From Mycolicibacterium austroafricanum (GTDB lineage: Bacteria; Actinomycetota; Actinomycetes; Mycobacteriales; Mycobacteriaceae): a DNA stretch of 64,000 nt. The stretch is taken from contig NZ_CACSIP010000008.1 of NCBI RefSeq assembly GCF_902705885.1, forward strand, positions 1 through 64,000. The letters run 5' to 3'. A program made the position numbers and the translations under genes. Numbering within the stretch: the stretch's first letter is position 1; every line of letters begins with the position of its first letter. Of the stretch, positions 9,207 through 17,633 are shown piece after piece. A model generated the notes under the pieces. That model saw only the letters and a program-made list of their open reading frames with translations, did not search any database and had not been told where the DNA came from.

Positions 9207-10967
9207 TCAGCGGGCTCCGCGCACCAGCCGACCCGGGCGCGCACCCGTGTCGGCGCCGTGGCGGCGGGTCACGACTCCGCTGACGACCGTGGCGTCGTAA
9301 CCGGACGCGCCCTGGACCAATCGGTGGCCACCCGCAGGCAGGTCGTAAGCCATCCGCGGGGCGTGCAGCGTGAGTGCCTCCATGTCGATGACGTTCACGT
9401 CGGCCTTCTTGCCGACGCCGATGACGCCGCGGTCGGTCAGGCCGAACAGCTGTGCGGTGTCGTGCGCCTGCTTGCGGATGACGTACTCCAGCGGCAGTGT
9501 GGCACCGCGGTGACGGTCTCGCGCCCAGTGCGTCAGCAGGAACGTCGGATAAGACGCGTCACAGATCATGCTGCAGTGCGCGCCCCCGTCGGACAGTCCC
9601 ATCACACCGGCGGGGTGGGTGATCATCTCGCGAATCGCGTCGTGGTTTCCGTTGGAGTAGTTGAACATCGGGAACATCAGCATGTTGCCCGCGTCTGCCT
9701 CCAGCATCAGGTCGTACATCGCCGCCAGCGGATCCTGGCCACGCTCGCGCGCGATCGCCGCCACGGTGTCCTCGTCGGTGGGTTCGTAGTTCGGCGGCTC
9801 GCCGAGGTAGTACAGCCGCTCCGTCACGTTCTGCGCCAGCGCGAACATGCCGTCGAAGAGTTTGTTCGGATCGATCGGCAGATCGTCTTCGGCCAGGATC
9901 GCAGCCCGCACGGCGGGCTCGGCCAGCCGGGCGGCGAGTTCGGAACGGGTGCACTCCGCCTTCAGCTTTCGATAGGTGGGGCGGTGGGTGAACGCGTGGT
10001 GGCCGGGGAAGCCGAGCAGCATGCCGAACGGGCGCGCCGCGATCTGCGGGTGCAGTCGGCTGCCCGCCTCGTGCGCGGCTGCCGAGATGTCGAGTTGTTC
10101 ACGCCACAGATTCGGGTCGGCGTCGACCTGGATCAACGCGAAGCTCAGGGCGCAGTCGATCTCGGCGCCGAGCCGCTGCATCCACTCCAGTTCCTTCTTC
10201 GGGGCGACGATGTCCTCCCCTGCCGCGCCCTGCGGCGCGAGCTCGAACACGCCGGCGCCGCCGGCGGCCATGGCATGGCCGAGGGCGAACAGTTCGTCCT
10301 CGGCGGCATACGTCCCCGGCACGGGTTCCCCGTCCATGGCGCGGTGCGCGATCGTGCGCGATGACGAGAAGCCCAGTGCGCCCGCCTCGGCGGCTTCGCG
10401 GACCAGCCGGCTCATCGCCGCGATGTCCTCTGCGGTCGCGGGCTCGTTGCGGGCGCCTCGCTCCCCCATCGCGTACGCGCGCACCGTGCCATGGGCGATC
10501 TGGCTGCCGAAGTCGACGGCCAGTTCGCGCCGGCCGATCACGTCGAGGTACTCCGCGTAGCTCTCCCAGCCCCAGGTGATGCCCTCGGTCAGTGCCGTCC
10601 CCGGGATGTCCTCGACGCCCTCCATCAGCGCGATCAGCCATTCCTCACTACCCGGCCGCACCGGCGCGAAGCCGACGCCGCAATTGCCGGCCACGACGGT
10701 CGTCACCCCGTGGTTGCTGGACGGTTCCAGCACGCTGTCCCAGCTGACCTGGCCGTCGTAGTGGGTGTGGATGTCGACGAAGCCCGGCGCCACGATCTTC
10801 CCCGTGGCATCGATCGTCTCGGCGGCGTCGCCCTCCAGCGGCGGGTCGCCCGGACCACGCCGACGGATCTCGACGATCTTGCCGTCCTTCACCGCCACGT
10901 CGGCGGTGAATCGGTCCGCCCCTGTGCCGTCCACCACGGTGCCGCCGGTGATCTTCACGTCGAACAC
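9207..10967 (-). CDS. N-acyl-D-amino-acid deacylase family amidohydrolase
   Basis: A 586-residue metal-dependent amidohydrolase of the D-aminoacylase type. The N-terminal beta domain ([15 protein letters not shown]) leads to the metal-binding segment [12 protein letters not shown]; later blocks [22 protein letters not shown] and the C-terminal GLSDGGAHC and [17 protein letters not shown] are typical of this subfamily, which cleaves N-acyl amide or carbamoyl bonds. GTG 10967 is preceded by GAGGAGG six bases upstream, which fixes the start; the longer frame to 11111 would run into the divergent gene. It is transcribed away from the Rieske oxygenase across a 106-base region with palindromes, suggesting shared control and perhaps one catabolic pathway. 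Substrate unknown. Confidence 0.85.
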   Translation of the reverse strand: MFDVKITGGTVVDGTGADRFTADVAVKDGKIVEIRRRGPGDPPLEGDAAETIDATGKIVAPGFVDIHTHYDGQVSWDSVLEPSSNHGVTTVVAGNCGVGFAPVRPGSEEWLIALMEGVEDIPGTALTEGITWGWESYAEYLDVIGRRELAVDFGSQIAHGTVRAYAMGERGARNEPATAEDIAAMSRLVREAAEAGALGFSSSRTIAHRAMDGEPVPGTYAAEDELFALGHAMAAGGAGVFELAPQGAAGEDIVAPKKELEWMQRLGAEIDCALSFALIQVDADPNLWREQLDISAAAHEAGSRLHPQIAARPFGMLLGFPGHHAFTHRPTYRKLKAECTRSELAARLAEPAVRAAILAEDDLPIDPNKLFDGMFALAQNVTERLYYLGEPPNYEPTDEDTVAAIARERGQDPLAAMYDLMLEADAGNMLMFPMFNYSNGNHDAIREMITHPAGVMGLSDGGAHCSMICDASYPTFLLTHWARDRHRGATLPLEYVIRKQAHDTAQLFGLTDRGVIGVGKKADVNVIDMEALTLHAPRMAYDLPAGGHRLVQGASGYDATVVSGVVTRRHGADTGARPGRLVRGAR

Positions 10968-11010
10968 GGGTTCCTCCTCGAGGGCATACGTCAGCCGACT
11001 TCTTCGTGAA

Positions 11011-11048
11011 TGTAACACCGTTACAGAGTCGAATGTAATAGCGTTGCG
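11011..11048. promoter_or_regulatory. Tandem palindromic operators in a divergent promoter
   Basis: Positions 11011-11025 read TGTAACACCGTTACA, a perfect 6-base inverted repeat around three bases. A degraded copy TGTAATAGCGTTGCG starts at 11034, 23 bases further on. Both lie between the divergent amidohydrolase (start 10967) and Rieske oxygenase (start 11074), where both promoters must be. The form is that of TetR-family operators, and a TetR gene ends the Rieske operon, so autoregulated control of both directions is the obvious inference. Confidence 0.65.
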
Positions 11049-11073
11049 AAGCGAATTCTCCGAAGGACGAGTC

Positions 11074-12438
11074 ATGACGCACACCGCGCAACCCCGCCTC
11101 CACGCTCGCACTCAGCGGGAGGACGCCATCGGTGCGCCACCACCGCGTCCGACCCTGGTGCCGGCGAAGCGCTACCACTCGGCGGTGTTCGCCCGGCTGG
11201 AGGCCGAACGGATGTGGCCCAGGGTCTGGCAGTTCGCCTGCACCGTCGACCATGTCGCCGAACCGGGTGACTACTTCGAATACCGTTGTGGCGCATATTC
11301 GGTGCTGGTCGTGCGCGGTGACGACGGTGAGCTCCGGGCATTCCAGAACGTCTGCCGGCACCGCGGCAACAGCCTGTGCACCGGTGCCGGTTCCCAATTG
11401 CGGGAGCTCCGGTGTGGGTATCACGGCTGGACATGGGATCTGCGGGGCGCGCTGCGACGGGTGCCGCACCGCAAGGGTTTCGGCGCGCTGGCGATGAGTG
11501 AGTTCCCGCTCATCGCGGCGCAGGTCGACACGTGGGAGCGGCTGGTGTTCGTCAATCTCGACGAATCCGCGATGCCGCTGAGTGAGTACCTCGAGGCGGT
11601 GCCGGACGACATTGCGTGGAACCGGCTGAGCGAGTTCCGCTGCTACGCCACCATGACCATCGACGTCGACGCCAACTGGAAGACGATCGCCGACGGGTTC
11701 AGCGAGACCTACCACATCCAGACGCTGCACCCCGAACTCCACCGGTGCATGGACGACGTCTTTGCACCGCAGACCATTTGGGGGCACACAGGCAAGTCCG
11801 AACAGCTCTACGGGGTGCCAAGCCCGCACCTCAAGGAGAGCGTGGCCGACGCCGCGGTGTGGGACGCCTACGTGTGCACGCAGGGCGCGCTCATAGGCGT
11901 CGCCGAGGGCACTTCGTTTCCGGCCGAGCAGACACCCGCGGCGTCAGCCTCCGAAGTGATCGCCGGGCGGACGAGAGCCTTCGCCGCCGAGCGAGGCGTC
12001 GACCTGGCATGGGCCACCGACGATCAGATCATGCGGCTGCACCAGTACAACGTGTTCCCCAACTTGTCGGTGCTGACCAATGCCGACCACCTGACGGTGC
12101 TGACCTCCCGCCCCGGGGTCGATCCCGACCGGGGCAAACTGGTGATGACGCTGTGGATGAGGATGCCCCCCGGCGCGCCGCGGACGAAGCCGGCAGACGT
12201 CCGGCTCAGTGCCGACGAGGCCCACCCCGGCCTGGTGCTCAGCCAGGACATCGCGGTATTGCCCGGGCTTCAGCGTGGACTGCACCAGCCGGGACTGACG
12301 CACGTCGTGTTGTCGAATGAAGAGCGCCGCATCATCAACATGCACCGCAACCTCGAACGATATCTGGATGTGCCGGAAGCGGATCGAATGACCGGGGGTG
12401 AGACCGATGGCGCCCCCACGCCGCAAACCCGTCGGTGA
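11074..12438 (+). CDS. Rieske non-heme iron oxygenase, alpha subunit
   Basis: A 454-residue aromatic-ring-hydroxylating-type oxygenase large subunit. The [2Fe-2S] Rieske ligands are Cys94, His96, Cys114 and His117 in CRHRGNSLC...CGYHGW. The catalytic domain carries the iron site segment GFSETYHIQTLHPELHR with two His, preceded by DANWKTIADG, the usual bridge. Such proteins hydroxylate aromatic rings or demethylate quaternary amines (carnitine/choline-type) using a separate reductase, which is not in the window. ATG 11074 follows AAGGACGAG. It overlaps the TetR gene by 32 bases. Context (divergent D-aminoacylase, TetR) suggests an inducible catabolic step; the substrate is open. Confidence 0.88.
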   Translation: MTHTAQPRLHARTQREDAIGAPPPRPTLVPAKRYHSAVFARLEAERMWPRVWQFACTVDHVAEPGDYFEYRCGAYSVLVVRGDDGELRAFQNVCRHRGNSLCTGAGSQLRELRCGYHGWTWDLRGALRRVPHRKGFGALAMSEFPLIAAQVDTWERLVFVNLDESAMPLSEYLEAVPDDIAWNRLSEFRCYATMTIDVDANWKTIADGFSETYHIQTLHPELHRCMDDVFAPQTIWGHTGKSEQLYGVPSPHLKESVADAAVWDAYVCTQGALIGVAEGTSFPAEQTPAASASEVIAGRTRAFAAERGVDLAWATDDQIMRLHQYNVFPNLSVLTNADHLTVLTSRPGVDPDRGKLVMTLWMRMPPGAPRTKPADVRLSADEAHPGLVLSQDIAVLPGLQRGLHQPGLTHVVLSNEERRIINMHRNLERYLDVPEADRMTGGETDGAPTPQTRR

Positions 12439-13039
12439 TCCGGGCGTCACCGCGGAACTCATCCTGCAGACCGCAGCCCGGCTGATCGAGATCGACGGCG
12501 TCAAGGCGCTCACCATGCGCAACCTCGCCGACCGACTCGGCGTGGCGGTCACATCCATCTACTGGCACATCGGCGGGCGCGACCAACTCCTGGACAGCCT
12601 CGTCGAAGGCCTGCTCGGCGAGCTGGCGAATCTGCCTGTCGAAGGTGACGATCCCCTAGAACGCATTGCCTCACTTGCCCGTTCGCAACGCAAGGTGCTC
12701 ATCGAACGGCAACACCTCCTCGGCATCGCCCATGAGCGCGACCGCACGCCGCAACTGTTCCTACCCATTCAACGGGCACTGGCGGCACAGCTGGCAGACC
12801 TCGGAGTGATCGGAACCGACGCCGCGCTCGTCCTGCGGGCGATCCAGGTGCACGTCATCTCGTCAGCGGTCATGCAGTTCTCGGCGGTGCGCGGCGCCAA
12901 ACACGACGAGGAAGATCCCTCACTCTGGGCGAACGCCTGGCCCGATCAGGCTCTTGTCGAAGCCCTCCAGGCCCCCACCGACTACGACGCGGTCTTCGAG
13001 TACGGACTCGACGCGTTGTTGGCACGCCTGCGGGCGTAG
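12407..13039 (+). CDS. TetR-family transcriptional regulator
   Basis: About 210 residues. The N-terminal helix-turn-helix is clear: TAELILQTAARLIEIDGVKA, then LTMRNLADRLGVAVTSIYWH (recognition helix), then IGGRDQLLDSLVEG. The C-terminal ligand domain is divergent, as is normal. I chose ATG 12407, preceded by GGGGGTGAG; GTG 12398 is an in-frame alternative. It begins inside the last 32 bases of the Rieske gene, so the two are coupled. It probably represses the Rieske gene and the divergent amidohydrolase through the palindromes at 11011-11048. Confidence 0.88.
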   Translation: MAPPRRKPVGDPGVTAELILQTAARLIEIDGVKALTMRNLADRLGVAVTSIYWHIGGRDQLLDSLVEGLLGELANLPVEGDDPLERIASLARSQRKVLIERQHLLGIAHERDRTPQLFLPIQRALAAQLADLGVIGTDAALVLRAIQVHVISSAVMQFSAVRGAKHDEEDPSLWANAWPDQALVEALQAPTDYDAVFEYGLDALLARLRA

Positions 13040-13069
13040 CGGACAGTTCACCTGGGCCACAATGCACTG

Positions 13070-14161
13070 ATGGAGTTGCCCGTGATGCCACCGGTCGCGC
13101 CGATGCTGTCCAGATCGGTGGCTGGATTCCCCGCGGGCCCCTCCGCGCTGTCCTACGAACCCAAGTGGGACGGGTTCCGATCGATCCTGTTCCGCGATGG
13201 CAACGAGGTGGAACTGGGCAGCCGCAACGTGCGGCCGCTGACCCGGTACTTCCCGGAACTCGTTGAGGCCGCGAGAGCCGAGCTTCCCGAACGGTGTGTG
13301 CTCGACGGCGAGATCGTGATCGCCACCGACGCCGGACTCGACTTCGAGGCACTGCAGCTGCGGTTGCATCCCGCCGCGTCGCGGGTGCGCCTACTCGCCG
13401 AGCAGACACCGGCTGCGTTCATCGTCTTCGACCTGCTGGCGCTCGGCGAGGACGATTACACGAACCGCCCGTTCGCCGAGCGGCGGGCGGCCCTCGTCGA
13501 CGCGGTGACCGGGGCGGGTCCGTTCTTCCACGTGACGCCGGCGACCACCGACGCGGCGACCGCGCAACGCTGGTTCGACGAGTTCGAGGGTGCCGGCCTC
13601 GACGGGGTGATCGCCAAACCACTCGACGGGCAGTACCAGCCGGACAAGCGGGTGATGTTCAAGATCAAGCACACCCGGACGGCCGACTGCGTGGTGGCGG
13701 GGTACCGGTTGCACAAATCGGGTGACGATGCGATCGGATCATTGCTGTTGGGCCTCTATCGGGCAGACGGCACTCTGGCGTCTGTCGGTGTCATCGGCGC
13801 GTTCCCGATGGCGAGGCGCCGCGAACTGTTCTCCGAGTTGCAGCCGCTGGTCACGACATTCGACAAGCATCCGTGGAACTGGGCGGCACACGTCGCCGCC
13901 CATCCCGACGAGGCCCGCAGGTACGGGGGTGGGTCCCGCTGGAATGCCGGTAAGGACCTGTCGTTCGTGCCGTTGCGGCCCGAACGCGTGGTCGAGGTGC
14001 GCTACGACCACATGGAAGGCGAAAGGTTCCGGCACACCGCCCAGTTCAACCGGTGGCGCCCGGACCGCGATCCGCACTCGTGCACCTACGAGCAGCTCGA
14101 GCACCCGGTGACGTACCGGCTGGACGACATCCTTCCGGGGTTTCGCGCACACAGTGGCTGA
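13070..14161 (+). CDS. ligC: ATP-dependent DNA ligase LigC (paralogue 2)
   Basis: A 363-residue minimal ATP ligase. Motif I is SYEPKWDGFRSI with the adenylated Lys at residue 32; LDGEIVIATD (motif III region), GLDGVIAKPLDG (motif IV) and FKIKHTRTADCVV (motif V) follow, then the OB domain with RPERVVEVRYDHMEG. The start MELPVMPPVAPML and the GSRN block match M. tuberculosis LigC (Rv3731) better than the paralogue at 2556-3626 does. It seals nicks as a back-up or excision-repair ligase. It sits 30 bases after the TetR gene on the same strand, but no functional link is apparent; the 9.4 kb between the two ligases looks like an inserted catabolic block. Confidence 0.88.
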   Translation: MELPVMPPVAPMLSRSVAGFPAGPSALSYEPKWDGFRSILFRDGNEVELGSRNVRPLTRYFPELVEAARAELPERCVLDGEIVIATDAGLDFEALQLRLHPAASRVRLLAEQTPAAFIVFDLLALGEDDYTNRPFAERRAALVDAVTGAGPFFHVTPATTDAATAQRWFDEFEGAGLDGVIAKPLDGQYQPDKRVMFKIKHTRTADCVVAGYRLHKSGDDAIGSLLLGLYRADGTLASVGVIGAFPMARRRELFSELQPLVTTFDKHPWNWAAHVAAHPDEARRYGGGSRWNAGKDLSFVPLRPERVVEVRYDHMEGERFRHTAQFNRWRPDRDPHSCTYEQLEHPVTYRLDDILPGFRAHSG

Positions 14162-14247
14162 GCCATCACCGATCACGGCCCGGCAAACCTGTTCCTTTCG
14201 CGTGCCACCGGTGCGATACTGGTTGAGGCACCAACGGCGGGACCATC

Positions 14248-15006
14248 GTGAAACTGGGCGAACAACGTAAGTCGGGTCGGACCGACGTCTGGATGCCGGT
14301 GGCGCTGCTGACCCTGGCGGCCGTCGGCTGGTGGTGGTCGGTGGTCAGCGCCGGCGACATGGACACGGGCGGCATGTCCATGCAGCCAATGCCGACGATG
14401 TCGTTGGCGGCATTCCTGGTGGCTTGGGTGGCGATGATGGCGGCGATGATGTTTCCCGCCGTCGTCCCCGTTGTCCGGCTCTACGCCCGCGCGGCCGCCA
14501 ACGACCAGGTGGCGCCCGTTGGGATCTTCGTCACGGGGTACATCGCGCTGTGGGCTGTCGTGGGCATTCCCGCGTACTTCGCATGGCGACGCTTGGAAGC
14601 GCCCCTGATGCAGGGCAGTCCCTGGGTGGGGAGAGTCGCCGGCACGGTGGCGATCGTCGCCGGCCTGTATCAGCTCACGCCGCTGAAGGCGGTGTGCCTG
14701 CGGCACTGTCGATCGCCGATGTCGTTCTTCCTGCGACACGGAAAGCATCTCGACCGTCCAGCACGGGCACTAGCAGCCGGAGCCCATCACGGCCTGTTCT
14801 GCGTCGGTTGCTGCTGGATGTTGATGGCTGTGCTAATCGCCTTCGGCACAATGCAATTGGCGTGGATGCTGGTTCTCGCGGTTCTCATCGTGCTGGAGAA
14901 GATCGCGCCGTTCGGTGAGCAGCTCGCGCGAGTATCCGGGGCAGCCCTTCTTGTGCTGGGGGTGGTACTGCTGGCGCAACCCACGTTGGTAACCCGTCTC
15001 ATCTAG
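14248..15006 (+). CDS. DUF2182 integral membrane protein
   Basis: A 252-residue polytopic membrane protein with about seven hydrophobic segments. The family-typical segment VAWVAMMAAMMFPAVVPVVRLY lies near residues 64-86; TPLKAVCLRHCRSPMSFF and GLFCVGCCWMLMAVL are the conserved Cys-containing stretches thought to bind metal. A Met/His-rich loop (GDMDTGGMSMQPMPTM) is outside. GTG 14248 is the start, with GGCGGG upstream. The next gene encodes a DUF1326 protein seven bases later. DUF2182 and DUF1326 are regularly encoded together in bacteria; their joint function is not established. Confidence 0.85.
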   Translation: MKLGEQRKSGRTDVWMPVALLTLAAVGWWWSVVSAGDMDTGGMSMQPMPTMSLAAFLVAWVAMMAAMMFPAVVPVVRLYARAAANDQVAPVGIFVTGYIALWAVVGIPAYFAWRRLEAPLMQGSPWVGRVAGTVAIVAGLYQLTPLKAVCLRHCRSPMSFFLRHGKHLDRPARALAAGAHHGLFCVGCCWMLMAVLIAFGTMQLAWMLVLAVLIVLEKIAPFGEQLARVSGAALLVLGVVLLAQPTLVTRLI

Positions 15007-15019
15007 CTGGAGGGTGAAA

Positions 15020-15646
15020 ATGACAACAACAGAACAACGCACGCGGTGGCAGCTGAAGGGGCGTGGATATGAGTTCTGCAACTGCGCGCCCGGGTGCGGG
15101 TGCAATTTCCACGGCTTTCCGACCTCGCCGGACGGCAGCTGCAAGGCGATGGTCGGCAACCACATCCTGGAGGGAAAATGCGGCGATGTCGACCTCTCTG
15201 GGGTCAAAGCGATCGCAGTGATCGACTGGCCGAAAGCCATTCACGAGGGAAATGGCAGGGCAGTGTTCATCGTCGAGCCGGATACCACCGACGACCAGAT
15301 CGCAAGCCTCTCCCAGATCTATACCGGGCAGCTCGGTGGTGACCCGTGGGGAATTCTCGGCACGACCTTCGAGGTCGTCGGTCTTGCCAAGGCCCCGATC
15401 AGCTTCGAGGGCAACGGACTGCAGACCACGATGACGGCCGAGGGCTACGGCCGCGCCACCGGTGACACCTTCAAGAACCCGGTGACCGGCGAGCCCCACC
15501 AGGCTCAGATCGTGCTGCCCGACGGCTTCATCTGGACCAAGGGTGACTGTGGGATCGGGACTTTCCAGGTCGAGGCCGAGGGCCTCCGACTCGGATTCAC
15601 GGACACGAACTGGATCCTGTACGACTTCGATTGGTCCAACAACTGA
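15020..15646 (+). CDS. DUF1326 domain protein
   Basis: A soluble protein of about 208 residues. The N-terminal cysteine cluster CNCAPGCGCNF (residues about 19-29) plus C in GSCKAM is typical of DUF1326 and suggests metal or redox cofactor binding. The remainder is a beta-rich fold with repeated GDVDLSGVKA and GNGLQTTM-like strands. ATG 15020 is preceded by GGAGGG at good distance; GTG 15014 lies too close to that site. It follows the DUF2182 gene by 13 bases and is surely in its operon. No reaction can be named. Confidence 0.85.
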   Translation: MTTTEQRTRWQLKGRGYEFCNCAPGCGCNFHGFPTSPDGSCKAMVGNHILEGKCGDVDLSGVKAIAVIDWPKAIHEGNGRAVFIVEPDTTDDQIASLSQIYTGQLGGDPWGILGTTFEVVGLAKAPISFEGNGLQTTMTAEGYGRATGDTFKNPVTGEPHQAQIVLPDGFIWTKGDCGIGTFQVEAEGLRLGFTDTNWILYDFDWSNN

Positions 15647-15675
15647 CCGCGCACCGCGCCGTTCACAGGCGCCGC

Positions 15676-15687
15676 AACGTATACGTT
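15676..15687. promoter_or_regulatory. Perfect 12-base palindrome upstream of an ABC importer operon
   Basis: AACGTATACGTT is its own reverse complement. It lies in the 150-base gap between the DUF1326 gene and the importer operon starting at 15797, the place for an operator. A TTGACG at about 15728 could be a -35 box, but its partner -10 is weak. The regulator is unknown. Confidence 0.4.
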
Positions 15688-15796
15688 TCGCTGGGAGTGG
15701 GTACGGACCGTCGATGCAGCAGGAGTTGACGGACCTTTGCCGGCGAGATGAATTCGCTGCACCGCGCTGCAACCGTCCACTAGCGTCTGAAGACTG

Positions 15797-16444
15797 ATGG
15801 GCTTCTTCGACTTCGTTCTCGACCGCTGGGCGGTCCTGTCGTTTCTGGCCTACCAGCACATGAGCCTCGTGGTGCAGACACTGCTGGCGGCGACAGTGTT
15901 GGCCCTGCTCGTCGGGGTCGCGATCTACCGCTCCCCGTGGGGCTCCACCGCGGGAAACACGATCACCGCGGTAGGTCTGACGATCCCGTCGTACGCCCTG
16001 CTCGGCGTCCTTGTCGGAATCGTCGGCATCGGGGTCCTGCCGTCGGTCATCATGCTGGTGTTCTTCGGTTTCTTCCCGATCTTGCGCAACGTCGTCGTCG
16101 GCCTCAACGGGGTGGACAAGACACTGGTCGAATCCGCCCGCGGCATGGGCATGAACCGGCTCACCACGCTCGTCCGGCTGGAACTGCCGCTGGCCTGGCC
16201 GGTGATCATGACCGGTGTTCGGGTGTCGGCACAGATGCTGATGGGCATCGCCGCGATCGCGGCGTTCGCGCTCGGCCCAGGCCTGGGCGGTTACATCTTC
16301 TCCGGCATCTCCAGGACCGGCGGGGCCAACGCCACCAACTCCATCGTCGCCGGCACCGTCGGCATCCTGATCCTCGCGGTACTCCTCGACACCGTACTCA
16401 ACGTCCTCACCCGACTCACCACCCCAAGGGGGATCCGTGTCTGA
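15797..16444 (+). CDS. Osmoprotectant-type ABC transporter permease (OpuCB/ProW-like), system 1
   Basis: A 215-residue inner-membrane permease with about five to six spans. The coupling-helix motif ESARGMGMNRLTTLVRLELP (about residues 113-132) contacts the ATPase, and GLTIPSYALLGVLVG is the usual start of the permease domain. Short permeases of this type pair to import glycine betaine, choline, proline or related solutes. It overlaps the ATPase gene by eight bases. Operon order here is permease, ATPase, permease, binding protein, different from the second system at 43977-47500. Confidence 0.88.
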   Translation: MGFFDFVLDRWAVLSFLAYQHMSLVVQTLLAATVLALLVGVAIYRSPWGSTAGNTITAVGLTIPSYALLGVLVGIVGIGVLPSVIMLVFFGFFPILRNVVVGLNGVDKTLVESARGMGMNRLTTLVRLELPLAWPVIMTGVRVSAQMLMGIAAIAAFALGPGLGGYIFSGISRTGGANATNSIVAGTVGILILAVLLDTVLNVLTRLTTPRGIRV

Positions 16445-17633
16445 CTCGGCAACGAAGGAGTCTTCCTCCGCCGCTCCCCGCTCGGCCGGCGGCGCCCGGA
16501 TCCTGCTGGACGGCGTGACCAAGCTGTACCCCGGACAATCGGTTCCCGCCGTGGACAACGTCACGCTGGAGATTCCGGCCGGTGAGATCGTGATGCTGGT
16601 CGGGCCGTCAGGATGCGGCAAGACCACCACGATGAAGATGATCAACCGGCTCATCGAACCGACATCCGGTCGCATCCTGATCGGCGACGACGACGTGACA
16701 CATCGCAACCCCGACGAGCTGCGACGCCACATCGGCTACGTCATCCAGGGTGCCGGGCTGTTCCCTCACCTGACGGTCGGCGACAACATCGCCATCGTTC
16801 CTCGACTGCTCAAGTGGGACAAGAAGCGCACCGCCGAGCGGGTGGACGAGTTGCTCGACCTGGTCAGCCTCGAGCCCGGCAAGTACCGGGACCGCTATCC
16901 GCGGGAGCTGTCCGGTGGCCAGCAGCAACGGATCGGCGTCGCGCGTGCGCTCGCCGCCGACCCGCCGGTGCTGCTGATGGACGAACCGTTCGGCGCGGTC
17001 GACCCGATCACCCGGCAGCGGCTGCAGGACGAATTGCTGCGGCTGCAGGACGAATTGCGCAAGACCATCGTGTTCGTCACCCACGACTTCGACGAGGCGG
17101 TCAAGCTCGGCGACCGCATCGCGATCCTGCAGGTCGGTTCGAAGATCGTGCAGTACGACACCCCTGAACAGATCCTCGCCCACCCCGCCGACGACTTCGT
17201 CAGCGATTTCGTCGGCCATGGTGCGGCGCTCAAGCAACTCACGCTCACCCGGGTGCGCGACGTGGAACTCCACGAAGCCGCGGTCGCGCACGTCGGCGAT
17301 GATCCGGCGGCGGCGGTCAAGGCCGCCCGGGACCGCGACCGTGAGCATGTCATCGTGCTCGACGCCCACGAGCGGCCGCAGCGGTGGTTGTCGATCACCG
17401 AACTGCAGCAACCGAATTCGCTCTCGCAGGTGACCCTCGACGAGAACCTGGAGTCCGTCAGCCTCGCGTCCACGCTCAACGATGCTCTCGACGAGATGCT
17501 GACCTCGTCGCACGGCGTCGTCGTCGTCACCGGACGTCGCAACACCTATCAGGGCGTGATCCGGATCGAGACGCTCATGGGAGCCATGGCCGGCCTGCAG
17601 AGCGCCGCCCGATCCGCGGAGTCCCTGCCGTGA
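16437..17633 (+). CDS. Osmoprotectant-type ABC transporter ATPase with CBS domains, system 1
   Basis: A 398-residue ATPase. Walker A is GPSGCGKTT, the Q-loop VIQGAG, the signature LSGGQQQRIGVARAL, Walker B VLLMDEPFG, and the H-loop FVTHDFDEA. After about residue 250 comes a regulatory region ending in a CBS-like segment (LNDALDEMLTSSHGVVVV, YQGVIRIETLM), which in OpuA/OpuC relatives senses ionic strength or cyclic di-AMP. GTG 16437 overlaps the previous gene by eight bases; its end overlaps the next gene by four (GTGA). It powers import through the two permeases at 15797 and 17630. Confidence 0.9.
   Translation: MSDSATKESSSAAPRSAGGARILLDGVTKLYPGQSVPAVDNVTLEIPAGEIVMLVGPSGCGKTTTMKMINRLIEPTSGRILIGDDDVTHRNPDELRRHIGYVIQGAGLFPHLTVGDNIAIVPRLLKWDKKRTAERVDELLDLVSLEPGKYRDRYPRELSGGQQQRIGVARALAADPPVLLMDEPFGAVDPITRQRLQDELLRLQDELRKTIVFVTHDFDEAVKLGDRIAILQVGSKIVQYDTPEQILAHPADDFVSDFVGHGAALKQLTLTRVRDVELHEAAVAHVGDDPAAAVKAARDRDREHVIVLDAHERPQRWLSITELQQPNSLSQVTLDENLESVSLASTLNDALDEMLTSSHGVVVVTGRRNTYQGVIRIETLMGAMAGLQSAARSAESLP

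Noticed and set aside
8973..10364. 463-codon plus-strand frame opposite the amidohydrolase
   Set aside because: It reads HHV/RQ-rich antisense sequence over conserved amidohydrolase motifs on the minus strand.
14999..16732. 577-codon minus-strand frame across DUF1326 and importer genes
   Set aside because: Antisense of genes with Walker and permease motifs; full of DRGDRQ-like low-information sequence.
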